NCBI RefSeq assembly: GCF_030272615.1
Contig: NC_081412.1
Span: 667,474,352 to 667,538,351, forward strand
Direction: 5' to 3'
Length of the DNA: 64,000 nt
Source of the DNA: Cryptomeria japonica
Taxonomy: Eukaryota > Streptophyta > Pinopsida > Cupressales > Cupressaceae
Each line of letters begins with the position of its first letter. The stretch's first letter is position 1. Below the pieces are notes generated by a model that worked only from the letters and a program-made list of their open reading frames with translations, searched no databases and had not been told where the DNA came from. This document shows positions 36,174 through 47,779 of the stretch, piece after piece. The position numbers were made by a program, and so were the translations under genes.

Positions 36174-37118
36174 TCATTGTTCCAATAACTTCTGCACTTG
36201 CCTTGCTACCTCCTTGTTTTGATTAGGTGTGAGATTGTATGCAACTTTGTTAGGTAGGGATGCTCCGGGAACAAAGTCTATTTTATGGCTTATAGACCTT
36301 CTTGGTGGGAGTGTTGTAGGTGCCCCATCACTCACTACGTCCTTATACTCTTGCAACATTTGCTTCACCTCCTTGGGTACTTCTGCCTGCAACTTGTCTT
36401 CTTCCTCCTTTGGTTTCACAAAGATGGCACACTTCACTATCTCCTCATCATGTAGAAAGTTTAAGAACTCTTTACCAGTAGCCAATAAGACACTAGGTGT
36501 TCTTGAAGTTCCCTCTTCATTCTCTATCAAAGACTGAATCTTAAAGGTCTTACTGTCCTTCTTGAATGAAATGGAGTTCTCCTCTCCATCATAGATCACC
36601 TTCCTATCAAATTGCCAGGGTCTACCTAGTAATAGGTGACAGGCATCCATAGGTAACACATCACAAAGGATCTTATCCTTGTATCCTCCAATAGAAAACT
36701 CTACCCAAGTCTGTTCATTGACAAGCACACTCTGCTCATGATTCAACAATGTCACCTTGTATGGGTTAATGTGGGGTATCCTTGTAAGTTTCAACTTTTT
36801 GGTTGCCTCCTCTAATATTATGTTGTCAGTTGACCCTGAATCAACTCTCACCTTGCAAACTTTACCAAGGATCTTGCACCTCATCCTAAACAATGCTCTC
36901 CTATGCTTAGGTTCATTCTTGACTGGCTTTCTTATCAAGACCCTATTGAACATCAGATTCTCTCCAGTCTTTGATTCAATATGGTCCACTTTAGGTGTCT
37001 TGCTACTTGATGTGTCTTCATATGCATAAGCAACCCTCTTTCCACTATTTGATGAGGTAGGCTTGTCAAGGCACCTATATGTCGGGTGTCCCAATTGACC
37101 ACAATTATAACACTTCAT
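36174..37118 (-). pseudogene. GYP1 gag zinc knuckle and protease
   Basis: The knuckle CYNCGQLGHPTYRC (CX2CX4HX4C) is intact and preceded by an RG-rich stretch near 37130-37200. The aspartic protease motif VRVDSGSTDNIILE lies near residue 95. The frame continues through LLLGRPWQFDRKV to the N-terminal part of RT, which is interrupted by a TGA near 36170. Confidence 0.9.
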
Positions 37119-37286
37119 AGTTGCAAAGTAGGAGTTACCCCTACCGGTACCTCTACCCCTACTTGGACCACCTTATGCACCTCTTCCTCTAGAATGGCCT
37201 CCTCTAAGATTGGTTTCACTGCCATGTTTAGTCAACTTTGCTTCTCCTTGGTTCCTCTACTCATTTGCCTTGCTTTGGTAACCACC

Positions 37287-38059
37287 TCAGTGATTCACTT
37301 GTTCTGTACCTCTACCTCTACCCCTGTTATTGGAGTCTCCTTTCCTTTTGTTCCTCTCTTCCACCTTGACAGCAAGCTGATGGCATTTTTGAACAATAGT
37401 AGGAGTCCATAGGCTTATCTCCTCTTGAAAGTTCCACTTTAGGCCGCTTAGATACCTAGCCACCTTAATAGATTCATCTTCTTGGACTTTGGATCTAAGA
37501 CAAAGTTTTTGAAAATCTTCGGTGTAGGAGGTCACATCAAGGTCTTTTTGCTTCAATCCCTATCTCTTCTTATGAATTTAGACTTCATAATCCTCTGGTA
37601 AGTAGTTCTCTTTGATCTTACTCACCATGGCCTTTCAATTGGCAATAGGTAGCTTCCCCATGCTAACTCTCTCTTCTTGCAGGTACTTGCACCATGTCAA
37701 AGCTGCTCCCCTTAATCTTGATTTGGCAACCTTAACCTTTTGAGCCTCTGTCACTCCCTCACACTCAAAGTGGTTTTCCATGCCCTTAATCAATTCCATG
37801 ATAGTATCAATGTCCATTATTCCACTAAAATGTGGTAATCCTTCAAAAGCTTTGGTGTTCAAAGCCTTAATAGCTTTTACAAATGGTTCTTCATTGAACA
37901 AGGGATCTGGTCCACCACTTCCTGCAGCTTATCCCTTATCTCACGCATAGCTTCTCCAAGGAGTCTATTCTTCTCCTTCTGCTCTTCTACCTCCCTAGCC
38001 AGCTCTGCATTAGTCACCATTGTGCTTTCCCCTACTGATTCACCAGAATACAGAGACAT
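37287..38059 (-). pseudogene. GYP1 gag (capsid region)
   Basis: Three overlapping or broken pieces. They are a coiled-coil-like N-terminus with EVEEQKEKNRLLGEAMREI, a retrotransposon gag domain (ALTWCKYLQEERV), and the later gag block YTEDFQKLCLRSKVQEDESI followed by YLSGLKWNFQEEI. A frameshift near 37880-37900 and a stop near 37560-37630 break it. Confidence 0.88.
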
Positions 38060-38082
38060 ACACGGTCCACCAAACCTTTAAC

Positions 38083-38099
38083 TTGCTCTGATACCAATC
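38083..38099 (-). other. GYP1 primer-binding site
   Basis: Minus-strand TTGGTATCAGAGCAAG follows the 5' LTR. It complements the 3' end of plant initiator tRNA-Met. Confidence 0.88.
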
Positions 38100-39683
38100 T
38101 GATGAGAAAGGGTATGGGATAGACTAGCCTAGTCTATGTTCTTGGATCCTTTCCTTGGATCACCAGGTGTTCTAACCACACCCTAGGGTCTCCAGGAATC
38201 CCCCTACTAGTGGAATCCCCTAACCTTGCCCAATCCACCCACCAACAAGTTGAAAAGCTACCCCTAAGGTCTCACCTACTCATGAGATTCAAGAAACCCT
38301 TACTTAGGCCAATAAGGGCTAGGCTTGTTCCACACCTTCCAAGGTCTTAGCAAGGATAGGTTAGGTCTCTAAAAAGGTTTTTACACCCATCCATGTGCTC
38401 CCAAGAGGTCTCAAGCTTTCAACCCCTTACTGATTTCACTGTTTTGTGTTTTTCCCTACAAAATAGGGCTACAAGGATTTTGACCAATTAGGCCTCCTAC
38501 CCGGTCCTTTAGGGCTCCCTCTCACAAACGATGCACTTTCTTGTGAAAATTCCTAAAAGACCTACTATTCATTTGGCAAGGACTCAAGGATTTTCCAGGT
38601 TTTAGGCCTCCAAGTGTCCGTACACTGCCCTAAGTGGATTTTAAGGTTTTTAAGGGTTTTTAGGCCTGCCAGGGACATAGTGTAGGTTTTCTGCTCTTGC
38701 CACCTTTTTTGGATTGGTGGAAGCTCCTCCTTCATACCAATTATGTTTCACTCACCCCTCTACAACTCCTCCAAATGTTGCCTTCTTCTCTATCCTTCCT
38801 TGCTCTCCAAGACCTTTGCAACTTGACCCTTCCTAGTCGGGAACTGTCCAGTCTCGCCTAGGAGTGGGTCCTTATATGGCCTCCTTGCATTTTCATGGGC
38901 CCTTCTTGCATTTAAATATGGTAGAGGGTCTCTACTCTCATTCCCCATGGTTTCATGGTGATTTCACAATGGGGAATGGAGTTATGAGCCCATTTATTCA
39001 AACCAGTCCAAAACTGGACAGAGAGAATGCAAATTACAAACTATTTACAAACACACTTCACTTACAAACCAAAACCTGATTTAATTTCTCAAAATGAAAG
39101 TGAACACACCATACAAGACACTCCACATATTTTTGCATGAAAATCAATCCATTAATGATCTTTCTTTACTCCATTTGTGCCGACTGGCAACAAAAATTGC
39201 AGTCACAATCAGTTAGTTTGCTTGTGTCGTACAACATCTGACATCCAACCCATTAACTTAGGGTTTTCAAATACTTATAATACCCTCTCCTCAGTTTGTG
39301 TGCCCATATTAGGGTTGTCCATGCCAAACTAAGATTTTTGGCCACTAAGTGAAAAAGTTGCTTGACAACTTTTTAAAGTTGTGCAACTTTTGCAACTTTT
39401 GAGCAACTTTCCCAATGTTGCTTTTCTTGACTCCTAGACCCACATTGGGCCAACCTAAGGACACTACCACACTATAAAGGACCCCTAAACACCTCAAAGG
39501 CACACATACCCTCTATTTTCAAGAAAATCTCAATCTTAACTTATGACCCTAAGACCTCAACTAGGACCCTAACTAGAACCCATGAGCACATAGCTCTTAT
39601 TATATATACAATGGCTTCATTGAGAAGTAAAAGAACAAACAAAAACAAATGGTGGGAGCCCTTTGAAGGGTGCTCCTACACCA
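38100..39683 (-). repeat. GYP1 5' LTR
   Basis: Partner of 31908-33485 with the same TGATG...CACCA ends. Right flank is TGAAC at 39684-39688. Confidence 0.93.
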
Positions 39684-40285
39684 TGAACACTGCCATCAAA
39701 ACTATTTAGCTCATAGGCTGTCAATTTTGCAATGATGGAGTCTAAGGATACCTTAGTCCTTTTTATTGATCTGAGCTCTTGAATAGTAGCAACCCTTATT
39801 GAATAGACCGGCAATAGGTATCTCAGGAATTTGCTTACCATAGTGGCATCTTCTATTTTACCACCTGCACTCTTGATATCTTGAACAATGGTTTTGATTC
39901 TTATTCTATACTGTTGAATGGTCTCACATTCAATCATTTGCATATCTTCAAACTTCCCTCTAAGGCTTTCTTCCTTAGCCTGTTTTACATGTTCATCACT
40001 GCCATAGATATTTTCAAGAGTATCCCATACCTCTTTGGGATTTACCTTATCCTAAACATCAATAAACTCAATGTCAGATAAACAACTAATTAGGGCTTCC
40101 ATAACTTGCCCATTCTCCTGCATCTCTCTCTTTTGGTCATCGATAAGGGTACCCGTAGGAGCAACATAGGAAGTCTCAACATAGCTACAGTGTTTAGCAC
40201 CCATGCTTCTGATGAATATCTTCATTCCCTCTTTCCATATACTAAAGTTTTCTTGGTTAAACTTTGGACCTTCCCTCTTCATCAT
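39684..40285 (-). pseudogene. COP2 gag N-terminal part
   Basis: The frame starts KREGPKFNQENFSIWKEGMK, typical of copia gag (DUF4219/UBN2). It continues through ESLRGKFEDMQMI and TIQQYRIRIKTIVQDIKSAGGKIED to FDGSV at the GYP1 insertion point. A TAG at 40052 interrupts it. The equivalent COP4 frame is at 63586-64000. Confidence 0.88.
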
Positions 40286-40339
40286 TAGACTGGGATCTTT
40301 ACCTCAAGCGATTAAGCTTATAGCATGGAGGACCTAGAG

Positions 40340-40355
40340 GATGGTCTGATACCAA
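40340..40355 (-). other. COP2 primer-binding site
   Basis: Minus-strand TTGGTATCAGACC follows the 5' LTR end. It is one base off the usual TGGTATCAGAGC complement of initiator tRNA-Met. Confidence 0.85.
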
Positions 40356-41873
40356 TGGATAACTCAATGATGAACAGATAGTACTAACCTGGTAATGAGA
40401 GGGGGTGGTGAATCAGTACAGACAAAAATACAGTCCTAAACCAGTTTGACAACAGACACTTCAAATGACTGGCAAGCAGTGACACCAGTTTGAAATAGAG
40501 TGCAACCGGTAAAGCTAAGAATGACTGAGACAAGCATTAACCGGTTACTCACTTAAGATTTTCACTCAACTCAAGACTACACTACCATTTCACCCTTATG
40601 CATAAACATGTAATCTATCATCAGATCATAATAACAGCTAGTTCAACATGTTTTATTGACAGGCATAAAACACAGAACCATCATATGCTTGACAGATAAT
40701 AGGAAAGCATCACAAGATAAAAGCATCACACATGACACACATATTTTTCATGTGGAAACCCAACTGGGAAAAACCACAGTGGGGATGAATACCCACAAGC
40801 TATTTTTGAACTCTTTAGAAGTCCGCTCTGTTAGGAGCCTTGTCTGGTTAGAGACATTACAATAGGTTCTGCTAGGAACCGATCCTGTTAAAGATCACCC
40901 GGTTAAGGGATGGCTACAATACCCAGTTAAGGGTTAAACCCTGTTAAAGGTTACCTTGTTAGAGGATTTCAAGAACTCAATAGCTAAAGGATTTCGAACT
41001 CAATAGCTTTGAATTACCCTATTAAAGGATTTACAGCAAGCTGGTTAAGGCTACCCTGTTAAGGGATTTTCCAACTGTTGAGGTGGTTAGAGATCAACAA
41101 GTATTACAATAATCTGGTAACAGCACTCAATGCCAATGTAGATCCACTTAAGCTCCTCTTCACCTTCTGCACTTACACTCTGCAGGTATCACTTCTCTTC
41201 TTTTGGTCTGGCAAGAATCACGTATCCCTTCTCTTGGATACACACACACAACTTTTGCCAACAACCTTAGAAAAAGACACAACATCGACCTTATAGGAGA
41301 ATAGATAGGTCGGTAGCATAAACCCTAAACCCTAAACTTGTTAGGTTAAGGAATTCAAATGGTTCAATCCTGACCGTCGAGAACACTCCATTAATTGCAA
41401 CAGTCTTGATCCAATCTCAAGACATTCTCCATCGTCCATTTTCATCGATTGCATGGCGGTTGATAACCCATCACACGTTATCACCATTTTACAGACTTCG
41501 CACATTCCCGAGGTAGATAGGAACAATCTCCTTCATGCAAGATCCTTCACGCGCATAAGGATGATGTGGCAACATGATCTATTCTTCATTACAATGCTAA
41601 CTCATCACACAATGTCACCGGTTGAGCCACACAGGCTTGAAGCACTTCAACCAGAAACCCTGAAGTTGAGACTACCAACCGGTAGTCATACAACACTTCC
41701 ATGTGCCAATTCCCATAACCATATGTCGGTTCACCTTGAACAAGCACACCACTTCACTTTGGCACACATGTCGGTTCAAAGTGTTATGTCGATTCTCACC
41801 TCTTCAACATATTGACATTAATGACAACATACAATGTCATTATGTCCTCATACCGATTCACATAATGCCAACA
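40356..41873 (-). repeat. COP2 5' LTR
   Basis: 1518 bp, the same length as the 3' LTR. Telo-box copies lie at 41320-41337 and the minisatellite at 40825-41070. The right flank TGATA (41874-41878) is the target duplication. Confidence 0.93.
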
Positions 41874-42069
41874 TGATATCTCTATAAAGCTCTATTTTTC
41901 ACATTTATATCTCCCCCTTTGACATCAATGCCAGAAATCTGACATAAACATCAAAGAAAAATCATAAAAGCTCTGAACCACATAGCTGACTACTCCCCCT
42001 AAGTAGTAGCATCAACACATCAATCCGGAATGAATGATAGCACTGTTAAATGCATACCAGACTGATGCC
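41874..42069 (-). other. COP1 3' untranslated region, right part
   Basis: Contains a purine tract (minus-strand AAAGGGGGAGAT near 41910-41921) and the COP2 target duplication. It rejoins 26548-26704 across COP2. Confidence 0.7.
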
Positions 42070-42852
42070 AATCAACATCACTCAAGTCTCTATGGGAGGG
42101 GAAAAGACCCCCAATCTGTCTCTGAAGTAATCAAATGATTCCTTAGGAAAAGGTTTAGTGAAGATGTCTGCAATCTACTCTTTAGTGTTCACACAAACCA
42201 GTTTGACTTCATTTGCTTCCACCTTCTCCTTCAGAAAATTATACTTGATAGAAATGTGCTTAGTCTTAGAATGAAATACTGGATTCTTTGATATGTCAAT
42301 AGCAACAGAGTTATCACAGTGAATAACTACCGGTTCATTACAATAAACCCTTATGTCCTTCAACATTTTCTTCATCCATAGAACTTGTGTATAGTTAGTA
42401 GCAGCAACAACATACTCAACTTCAATTGTAGATAAAGAAGTAAATGATTGTCAATTGCTGATCCATGAAACAAGTTTCCTTCCAAGAAAGAAAGTTCCAT
42501 TGGATGTGCTCTTTCGGTCATCAACATCTCCAACCTAATCAATATCTGTATATGCACATTGTGTAAAGTCATCATTTTTAGGATACCACAAACCATACTC
42601 AGTTGTTCCTTGCAAATACCTCAAAATCCTTTTCACCGCACTCTCATGATTCTCTCTAAGATCACTCTGATATCTTGATACAATACAAACTACATTCATT
42701 ATATCCGGTCTAGTCTGAGTCAGATATAACAAACCTCCAATCATAGATTTATACCTTCTAGGATTTACTGGAGGTGACTTTGTCAATTTCTCACTTGTAA
42801 CCATAGGAGTACCAACCGGTTTAGAATTTTCCATACCAAATTTCTTCAACAA
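42070..42852 (-). pseudogene. COP1 RNase H domain
   Basis: Pieces include FGMENSKPVGTPMVTSEKL, GLLYLTQTRPDIMNVV, AVKRILRYLQGTTEYGLWYP and, in a shifted frame, IHCDNSVAIDISKNPVFHSKTKHISI. A TAG at 42175-42177 follows TKE, where COP2 has CAG. At least one frameshift lies near 42540. Confidence 0.85.
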
Positions 42853-42899
42853 CTCTCTAGCATACTTAGTTTGACAGATGAAAATACCTTTATCATTCT

Positions 42900-43470
42900 G
42901 AGTAATCTACAAACCTAAGAAAAATGTCATCGCCCCAATCATAGACATCTCAAATTCATTCTTCATATTATCAGAGAATTTCATACATAACTTATCCTCA
43001 CCTCCAAAAATGATATCATCAATAAAGACTTCAACAATCAATATGTCATCATCAATGATCTTATAATATAAGTTAATGTCAGCATTACCTTTAGTGAAAC
43101 CAAGCTTCAAAAGATATTTGTCCAATCTAGCATACCAAACTCTAGGAGCTTGTTTCAATACATATAAAGCTTTCCTTAACTTGCAAACCATGTTTTTGTC
43201 ATCTGAAAGTGAAAATCCATTAGGTTTCTCAATATAAACTTCCTCTTCAATATCTCCATTAAAAAATGCACACTTAACATCCATCTGATAAACCTTGTAT
43301 TTCTTATGGGTAACATAAGAAAGAAATAGTCTCATAGCTTCAATCCTAGCTACCGGAGCAAAAGTCTCATCATAATCAATTCCTTCCTTCTGAGAATATC
43401 ATTTACATACCAATTTAGCCTTATTCCTCACAACTTATCCATCCTCATTCAATTTACTCCTAAAAACCTA
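42900..43470 (-). pseudogene. COP1 reverse transcriptase
   Basis: [50 protein letters not shown] and [11 protein letters not shown] (FIDD in place of YVDD, both Asp kept) are visible. A TAG at 42907-42909 follows LGL, where COP3 has a Gln codon. The N-terminal part is broken near 43350-43440. Confidence 0.88.
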
Positions 43471-43927
43471 TTTAGTTCTAATAACATTCTTATGTTTAGG
43501 TCAGGGAACTAAAGTCCATGTGTTGTTCTTTTCTATCTGCTCTAATTCCTCTTCCATAGCTCTCATCCAGCATTCATCTTTACAAGCTTCAATAACTGAT
43601 GCCGGATCAACTTGAGAAATTAAACATACCTCGTCAGATGCCAACCTTCTCTTGTCATCACCCCTTTGTTCTTGTCTCCAATGATTTGATCTTCTGAATG
43701 ATTTAACCTTACATACTGAGGATTCTTTTGACTTTTTGTTCCTCTACTTTGATCTTCAATTACTATTGAATTTATGATATTGTTGGGGTAATTGGTTCAA
43801 CATTTTGTTCCATTACAGGTGCTACCGGTTCAGTTATGATCATCTCCACTTCTGGTTCTCTCTCATAAGTTTTGATTTGACCTTTGTACAACTCATCCAC
43901 CTTGACATAAGAAATCTCCACAATTCT

Positions 43928-44887
43928 TTACAATCTCTTGTTATAACATCTATATGCTTTTCTTTCATTAGAATGACCAAGAAATATCCCTTCATCACAT
44001 CTAGGATCAAACTTCCCAATGGAATCATCTCTTTTGATATAGCATTTACTACCAAAGATTCTAAAATACTTAACTGAAGGTGTATGCCCAAACCATAACT
44101 CATAAGGTGTCTTATCGGTGTCTCCTTTGATATGAAATCTGTTGAATGTGTATACTGCCATGCTCACAACTTCTCTCCAATAAATATGAGCCAAATTAGT
44201 TTCCATCATCATAGATCTAGCCTCATCCAAGATAGTTATGTTCTTTCTCTCCACAACACCATTCTGCTGAGGTGTGTGGGGTGCAGACATTTGTCTCCTT
44301 ATCCCATGCTTCTCACAATAACTGTTAAATTCATCGGATGTAAATTCACCACCCTGATCTGACCTTAAACATTTAATCTTCAACCCTATCTCTTTCTCAA
44401 CTTTAGCTTTAAAGATTTTAAACTTTTCAAAAGCTTCAGATTTCTCCCTTAGAAAAGTAACCCACATCATTCTAGAATAGTCATTGATGATTAGCATAAA
44501 ATATCTATCACCCTGAAATTTTTTTATTCTAGGAGGACCACACAAATCAGTATGAATAAGATCAATAATATCATTAGATTTCTCTTGTATACTCTTAAAA
44601 TAAGTTCTGACCTACTTTCCCATTTGACATTCCTTACATACCGAATTATAGGGTATCATAATCTTAGGTATATCTCTAACAACCTTAGTTGAGCTGATAT
44701 TAACAATGCAATCAAAATTCACATGACACAACCTCTTGTGCCATAGCCAACTCTCATCAATTTGTGCAATCAAACATGTCTTCTCATCGGAGTTCAAGTG
44801 AAAGATGTTACCTTTAGTCTATGTACCAGTTGCAATCTCCAATCCAGATCTGTTAATGATTTTGTATTTTCCATCCTTGAACTATAA
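43928..44887 (-). pseudogene. COP1 GAG-pre-integrase and integrase
   Basis: It has an HHCC zinc site (WHKRLCHVNFD...CKECQMGK), then the core IINDYSRMMWVTFLR, CLRSDQGGEFTS and PQQNGVVERKN, with D, D and E all kept. It continues to YELWFGHTPSVKYFRIFGSK and an FLGHSNERKAYRCYN tail. TAG stops at 44612, 44819 and 44882 break the N-terminal part. Confidence 0.9.
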
Positions 44888-44941
44888 TTGAAATCCCTTA
44901 TCCACCAACTGTCCTACACTCAAAAGATTATGCCTTAAACC

Positions 44942-45811
44942 TTAAACATAATAAACATTATCAATATTATGCTTACCATCTAATGATATAGTTCCTTTTC
45001 CTCTAATCATGCATGCTTTGTCATCTCCAAATCTAACCAGACCTCCATCAAATTCTTGCAAAGATAAAAATTTCCTTTTATCTCCAATCATATGATGTGA
45101 ATAACCACTATCTATCACCCATTCATCTTTGTCTTCAATTTTAGTAGCAAGGGCCTTTTCCTCATTTTGAATGACAGGTACCAGAGCATCTTCCTTAATA
45201 GCCATAAATACCCATTCATTTCCACTACCTGATCCACTAGTTGAATCTTGTGTCAGTTCATCATCATAATCAGTCACACCTTCCTCATCCGCATGGTCAC
45301 ATGATTTGTCTTTGTGTCTCCTGTACTTATGCTTGTTCTGATAATCATGGTTAGGCCTAAAATATCTTCTAGCTTTCTCTTCAAGTCTTGAATTCCTCTC
45401 GGGACATTTAGATGCAAAATAACCTATATTATTACATGCAAAGCATTTAAAAGGTGATTTTCCTTCATACTTACTTCCCGTCGGACCTTTAGGTATTCTT
45501 CTAGCAAATAGGGCTTCAAGTTGCTCAAACTCTTCATCTTCTTTCTTCATTTCCTCTAGTTCCTTCTCATATAAAGTTTTCCAATCACTCTTGCTAGTTG
45601 ATGATGTAGGTGCATGAAAAGTAGATCCAGTCTTTGCAGCTCCTTGAGGATCAAATTCTTCAAGCTCAAAAGAAGATAATGTTCCAACCAAAGTATCCTC
45701 ATTAACAAGAGTGTTAGCCATTGTTCTTAGTTCATTAATTGCATTAGCCTTCATCTTGTAAGTCAGTGGAAAAGCTCTCAAAACTTTAGAAATAATCTCA
45801 TCTTTTTTCAA
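44942..45811 (-). pseudogene. COP1 gag C-terminus and protease
   Basis: An open stretch of 289 codons. The knuckle is CFACNNIGYFASKC with Tyr in place of the His ligand. A His/Lys-rich linker (NKHKYRRHKDKSCDHADEE) and an acidic stretch follow, then protease WVIDSGYSHHMIGD. Confidence 0.9.
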
Positions 45812-45826
45812 AGATCCACCATAGCA

Positions 45827-46279
45827 CTAAATTCCCATAACAATTTTGTTAACTCTTTCCATAAAAGCAATAATCCTTTCATCTTCTTCCATCTTCAAGT
45901 TTTCATACCTCACCCGACAACCATCAAGTTTAGAAATTTTAACAATACGGTCACCTTCATTCAAAGCCTCCAACTTATCCCATATAGCCTTTGCAGATGA
46001 TTGGTCAGTTAATCCTATAATTTGCTGATCAGAAAGTGCACTGAAGAGTACTTGTCTTTCTCTACAATTACTTTCAATGTCCTTATCCAAGTTTGTTAGA
46101 GGAGGTTTTCCAGATGATGGATTATAAGGAGTATAGCTTTTCTCCTCAATCTCCCAAATTTCTTTCCCAATACATCTCAAATGAGTCTCCATCTGAATCT
46201 TCCATACCCTGTAATTTGTTGAATCAAGCTTAGGGGTTTCTCTCCAAAAAATAGATGCATTTGAACTATTAGATGCCAT
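45827..46279 (-). pseudogene. COP1 gag N-terminus
   Basis: Begins MASNSSNASIFWRETPKLDS and continues NYRVWKIQMETHLRCIGKEI, LSDQQIIGLTDQSSAKAIWD and RVRYENLKMEEDERIIAFME, a copia gag. A stop lies between this and the next gag segment (45812-45826). The start lies 57 bases inside the 5' LTR edge. Confidence 0.9.
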
Positions 46280-46317
46280 AGGATCTTCCTCAAGTGGTTA
46301 ATCTTCTGCAAAGAGGA

Positions 46318-46335
46318 CCAAGATCTAATACCAAT
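46318..46335 (-). other. COP1 primer-binding site
   Basis: Minus-strand ATTGGTATTAGATCTTGG follows the LTR. It matches the initiator tRNA-Met-type site with changes (TATTAGATC for TATCAGAGC). Confidence 0.75.
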
Positions 46336-47568
46336 TGTTAGGATAACTGGTGGACAACTGAGAGGGGGGGGTGAATCAGGGGGTGAATCAGTTGTCAACA
46401 TATTATAAAACTTTAAGCATACAAAACCTTTTACCAAAATGCATAAACCAAATACCGGAATAGTAAATATAACAATTAAGCACAAACATAAATCACAGAA
46501 CAAGTACCAACCATCCATATCACATAACGCCAAGATTTGTACATGGAAAATGCGGTAAATGGATAAACCACGGTGGGAAGCCTACCCATAGTCAGATAAT
46601 ACATCTACAACAAGTATGTGATTATAATAAGAGGGACCTGCACATGTAGGAAGGCACACTTCCTAGAGGGCACTTCTCATCACTAAAGGACCCTCACTAA
46701 CTATGAAGAAATCCAGACTACAATCCGGAAAGATGAGTGGACTGCAAGAATAACATCTCCTATGCCTGAGTACAATTCTGGTTAAGCTCAATACTGGATG
46801 TCTTAAACCTCTTACACAAACCCAATTCAATCACCTATGATTGACCAAAACCTTTGCATATGATTACAACTTTATTTACACAAATAATTCCATAACCCAC
46901 ATATACGATCTACAAAGAGATCTTACAACAAATTTATACCAACCCAGGACCTAAACAATTAGGTCTGCCATGTAAAAGATAATACAATAAATCCATTACA
47001 TAATATCACAAACCAATGTTAAACCAAGTCTGCCTAAGACCAAAACAACATTATCCAATCGATGAATCCAATCGGTGACACATTGGGAGCATCAACCAAC
47101 ACGTTGCATAAATCGATCCATAACCTAGCAGAAAAGCACCAGACCCAAAATAGGTCGCCATAAGCCAAATGAAACACCACAATCAATTGGAACATGAAAA
47201 TGATAACCATCCACATCCTGATAACCTTCTAGAAGCTACACCAACACCACTTATCGGATTCATCAAAAGAAAATCATCAAAGCGTTGTCGGCAAAATCCT
47301 TATCGGTGACCAACAGTCTTACTAGAACATATGATAGCCACTGGATCATCAAATCCCGAACCAACTGAATGTGATACAAACACATGAATAACCAATCCAA
47401 ACCAATTCCAATAACTGGAACAAACCAGAGACAAATCTCTTGATCAACATCATAAACCAACAACTCCACCAGAAGTCGGTAGACAACAAAACAACTAGTG
47501 TTGACATCAATGACAAAAATCAATGCAACACATAATCAATTCCTCCAAATTTCCAAGAGTATATGCAC
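46336..47568 (-). repeat. COP1 5' LTR
   Basis: Starts TGTTAGGATAACTGG and ends TTTCCAAGA on the plus strand. A local duplication of GGGGGTGAATCA near 46365-46390 is absent from the 3' LTR. Confidence 0.88.
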
Positions 47569-47745
47569 CAAGTTGTGCAACCAAAAATTTGCCACTAAGT
47601 TTTTTTTCAAAAAAGGGTCATTTGTCGTGCACCAAATAGAGGTCTCACCGAATAGGTTTGTGTGCCAAGCCTAAGGTTTGGTCACACCAAACCTATTTAG
47701 CGAGCACCAAATTTGGTACTAGCCAAATGTTTACATTCAATTTGT

Positions 47746-47779
<34 letters not shown>

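Larger units (their letters stand above)
31908..39683 (-). mobile_element. GYP1: Ty3-gypsy chromovirus nested in COP2
   Basis: LTRs of 1578 bp (31908-33485) and 1584 bp (38100-39683) start TGATG and end CACCA. They are flanked by perfect TGAAC duplications. The primer site TGGTATCAGAGC follows the 5' LTR, and a GCAGAGGGGGAGTA tract precedes the 3' LTR. Minus-strand order is gag, protease, RT, RNase H, integrase, chromodomain, which defines a chromovirus. It carries several stops, so it is defective. It is the youngest layer of the nest. Confidence 0.95.
26710..41873 (-). mobile_element. COP2: Ty1-copia LTR retrotransposon nested in COP1
   Basis: Two 1518-bp LTRs (26710-28227 and 40356-41873) are flanked by perfect TGATA duplications. 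The primer site TGGTATCAGACC follows the 5' LTR and the polypurine tract AAAGAGGGAGAT precedes the 3' LTR. The order gag, protease, integrase, RT, RNase H is that of copia. GYP1 interrupts gag. Stops occur in gag, integrase, RT and RNase H. COP4 is a relative. Confidence 0.93.
25342..47568 (-). mobile_element. COP1: Ty1-copia LTR retrotransposon (outermost of a three-level nest)
   Basis: The 3' LTR is at 25342-26547 and the 5' LTR at 46336-47568. The initiator tRNA-Met-type primer site lies just inside the 5' LTR, the polyprotein runs on the minus strand over about 42.07-46.28 kb, and a polypurine tract lies next to 26548. The candidate 5-bp duplication is GCATA at 25337-25341 against GTATA at 47569-47573, one mismatch. 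COP2 interrupts it between the end of pol and the 3' LTR. Stops and frameshifts break gag, integrase, RT and RNase H, so it is defective. It belongs to the same family as COP3. Confidence 0.88.

Noticed and set aside
31908..39683. Endogenous pararetrovirus (caulimovirid)
   Set aside because: Presence of paired LTRs, integrase, chromodomain and target duplication identifies a Ty3-gypsy chromovirus; no movement protein seen.
26710..41873. Near-identical 1.5-kb blocks at 26.7 and 40.4 kb as a segmental duplication
   Set aside because: Primer site, polypurine tract and TGATA duplication show they are the two LTRs of one element.
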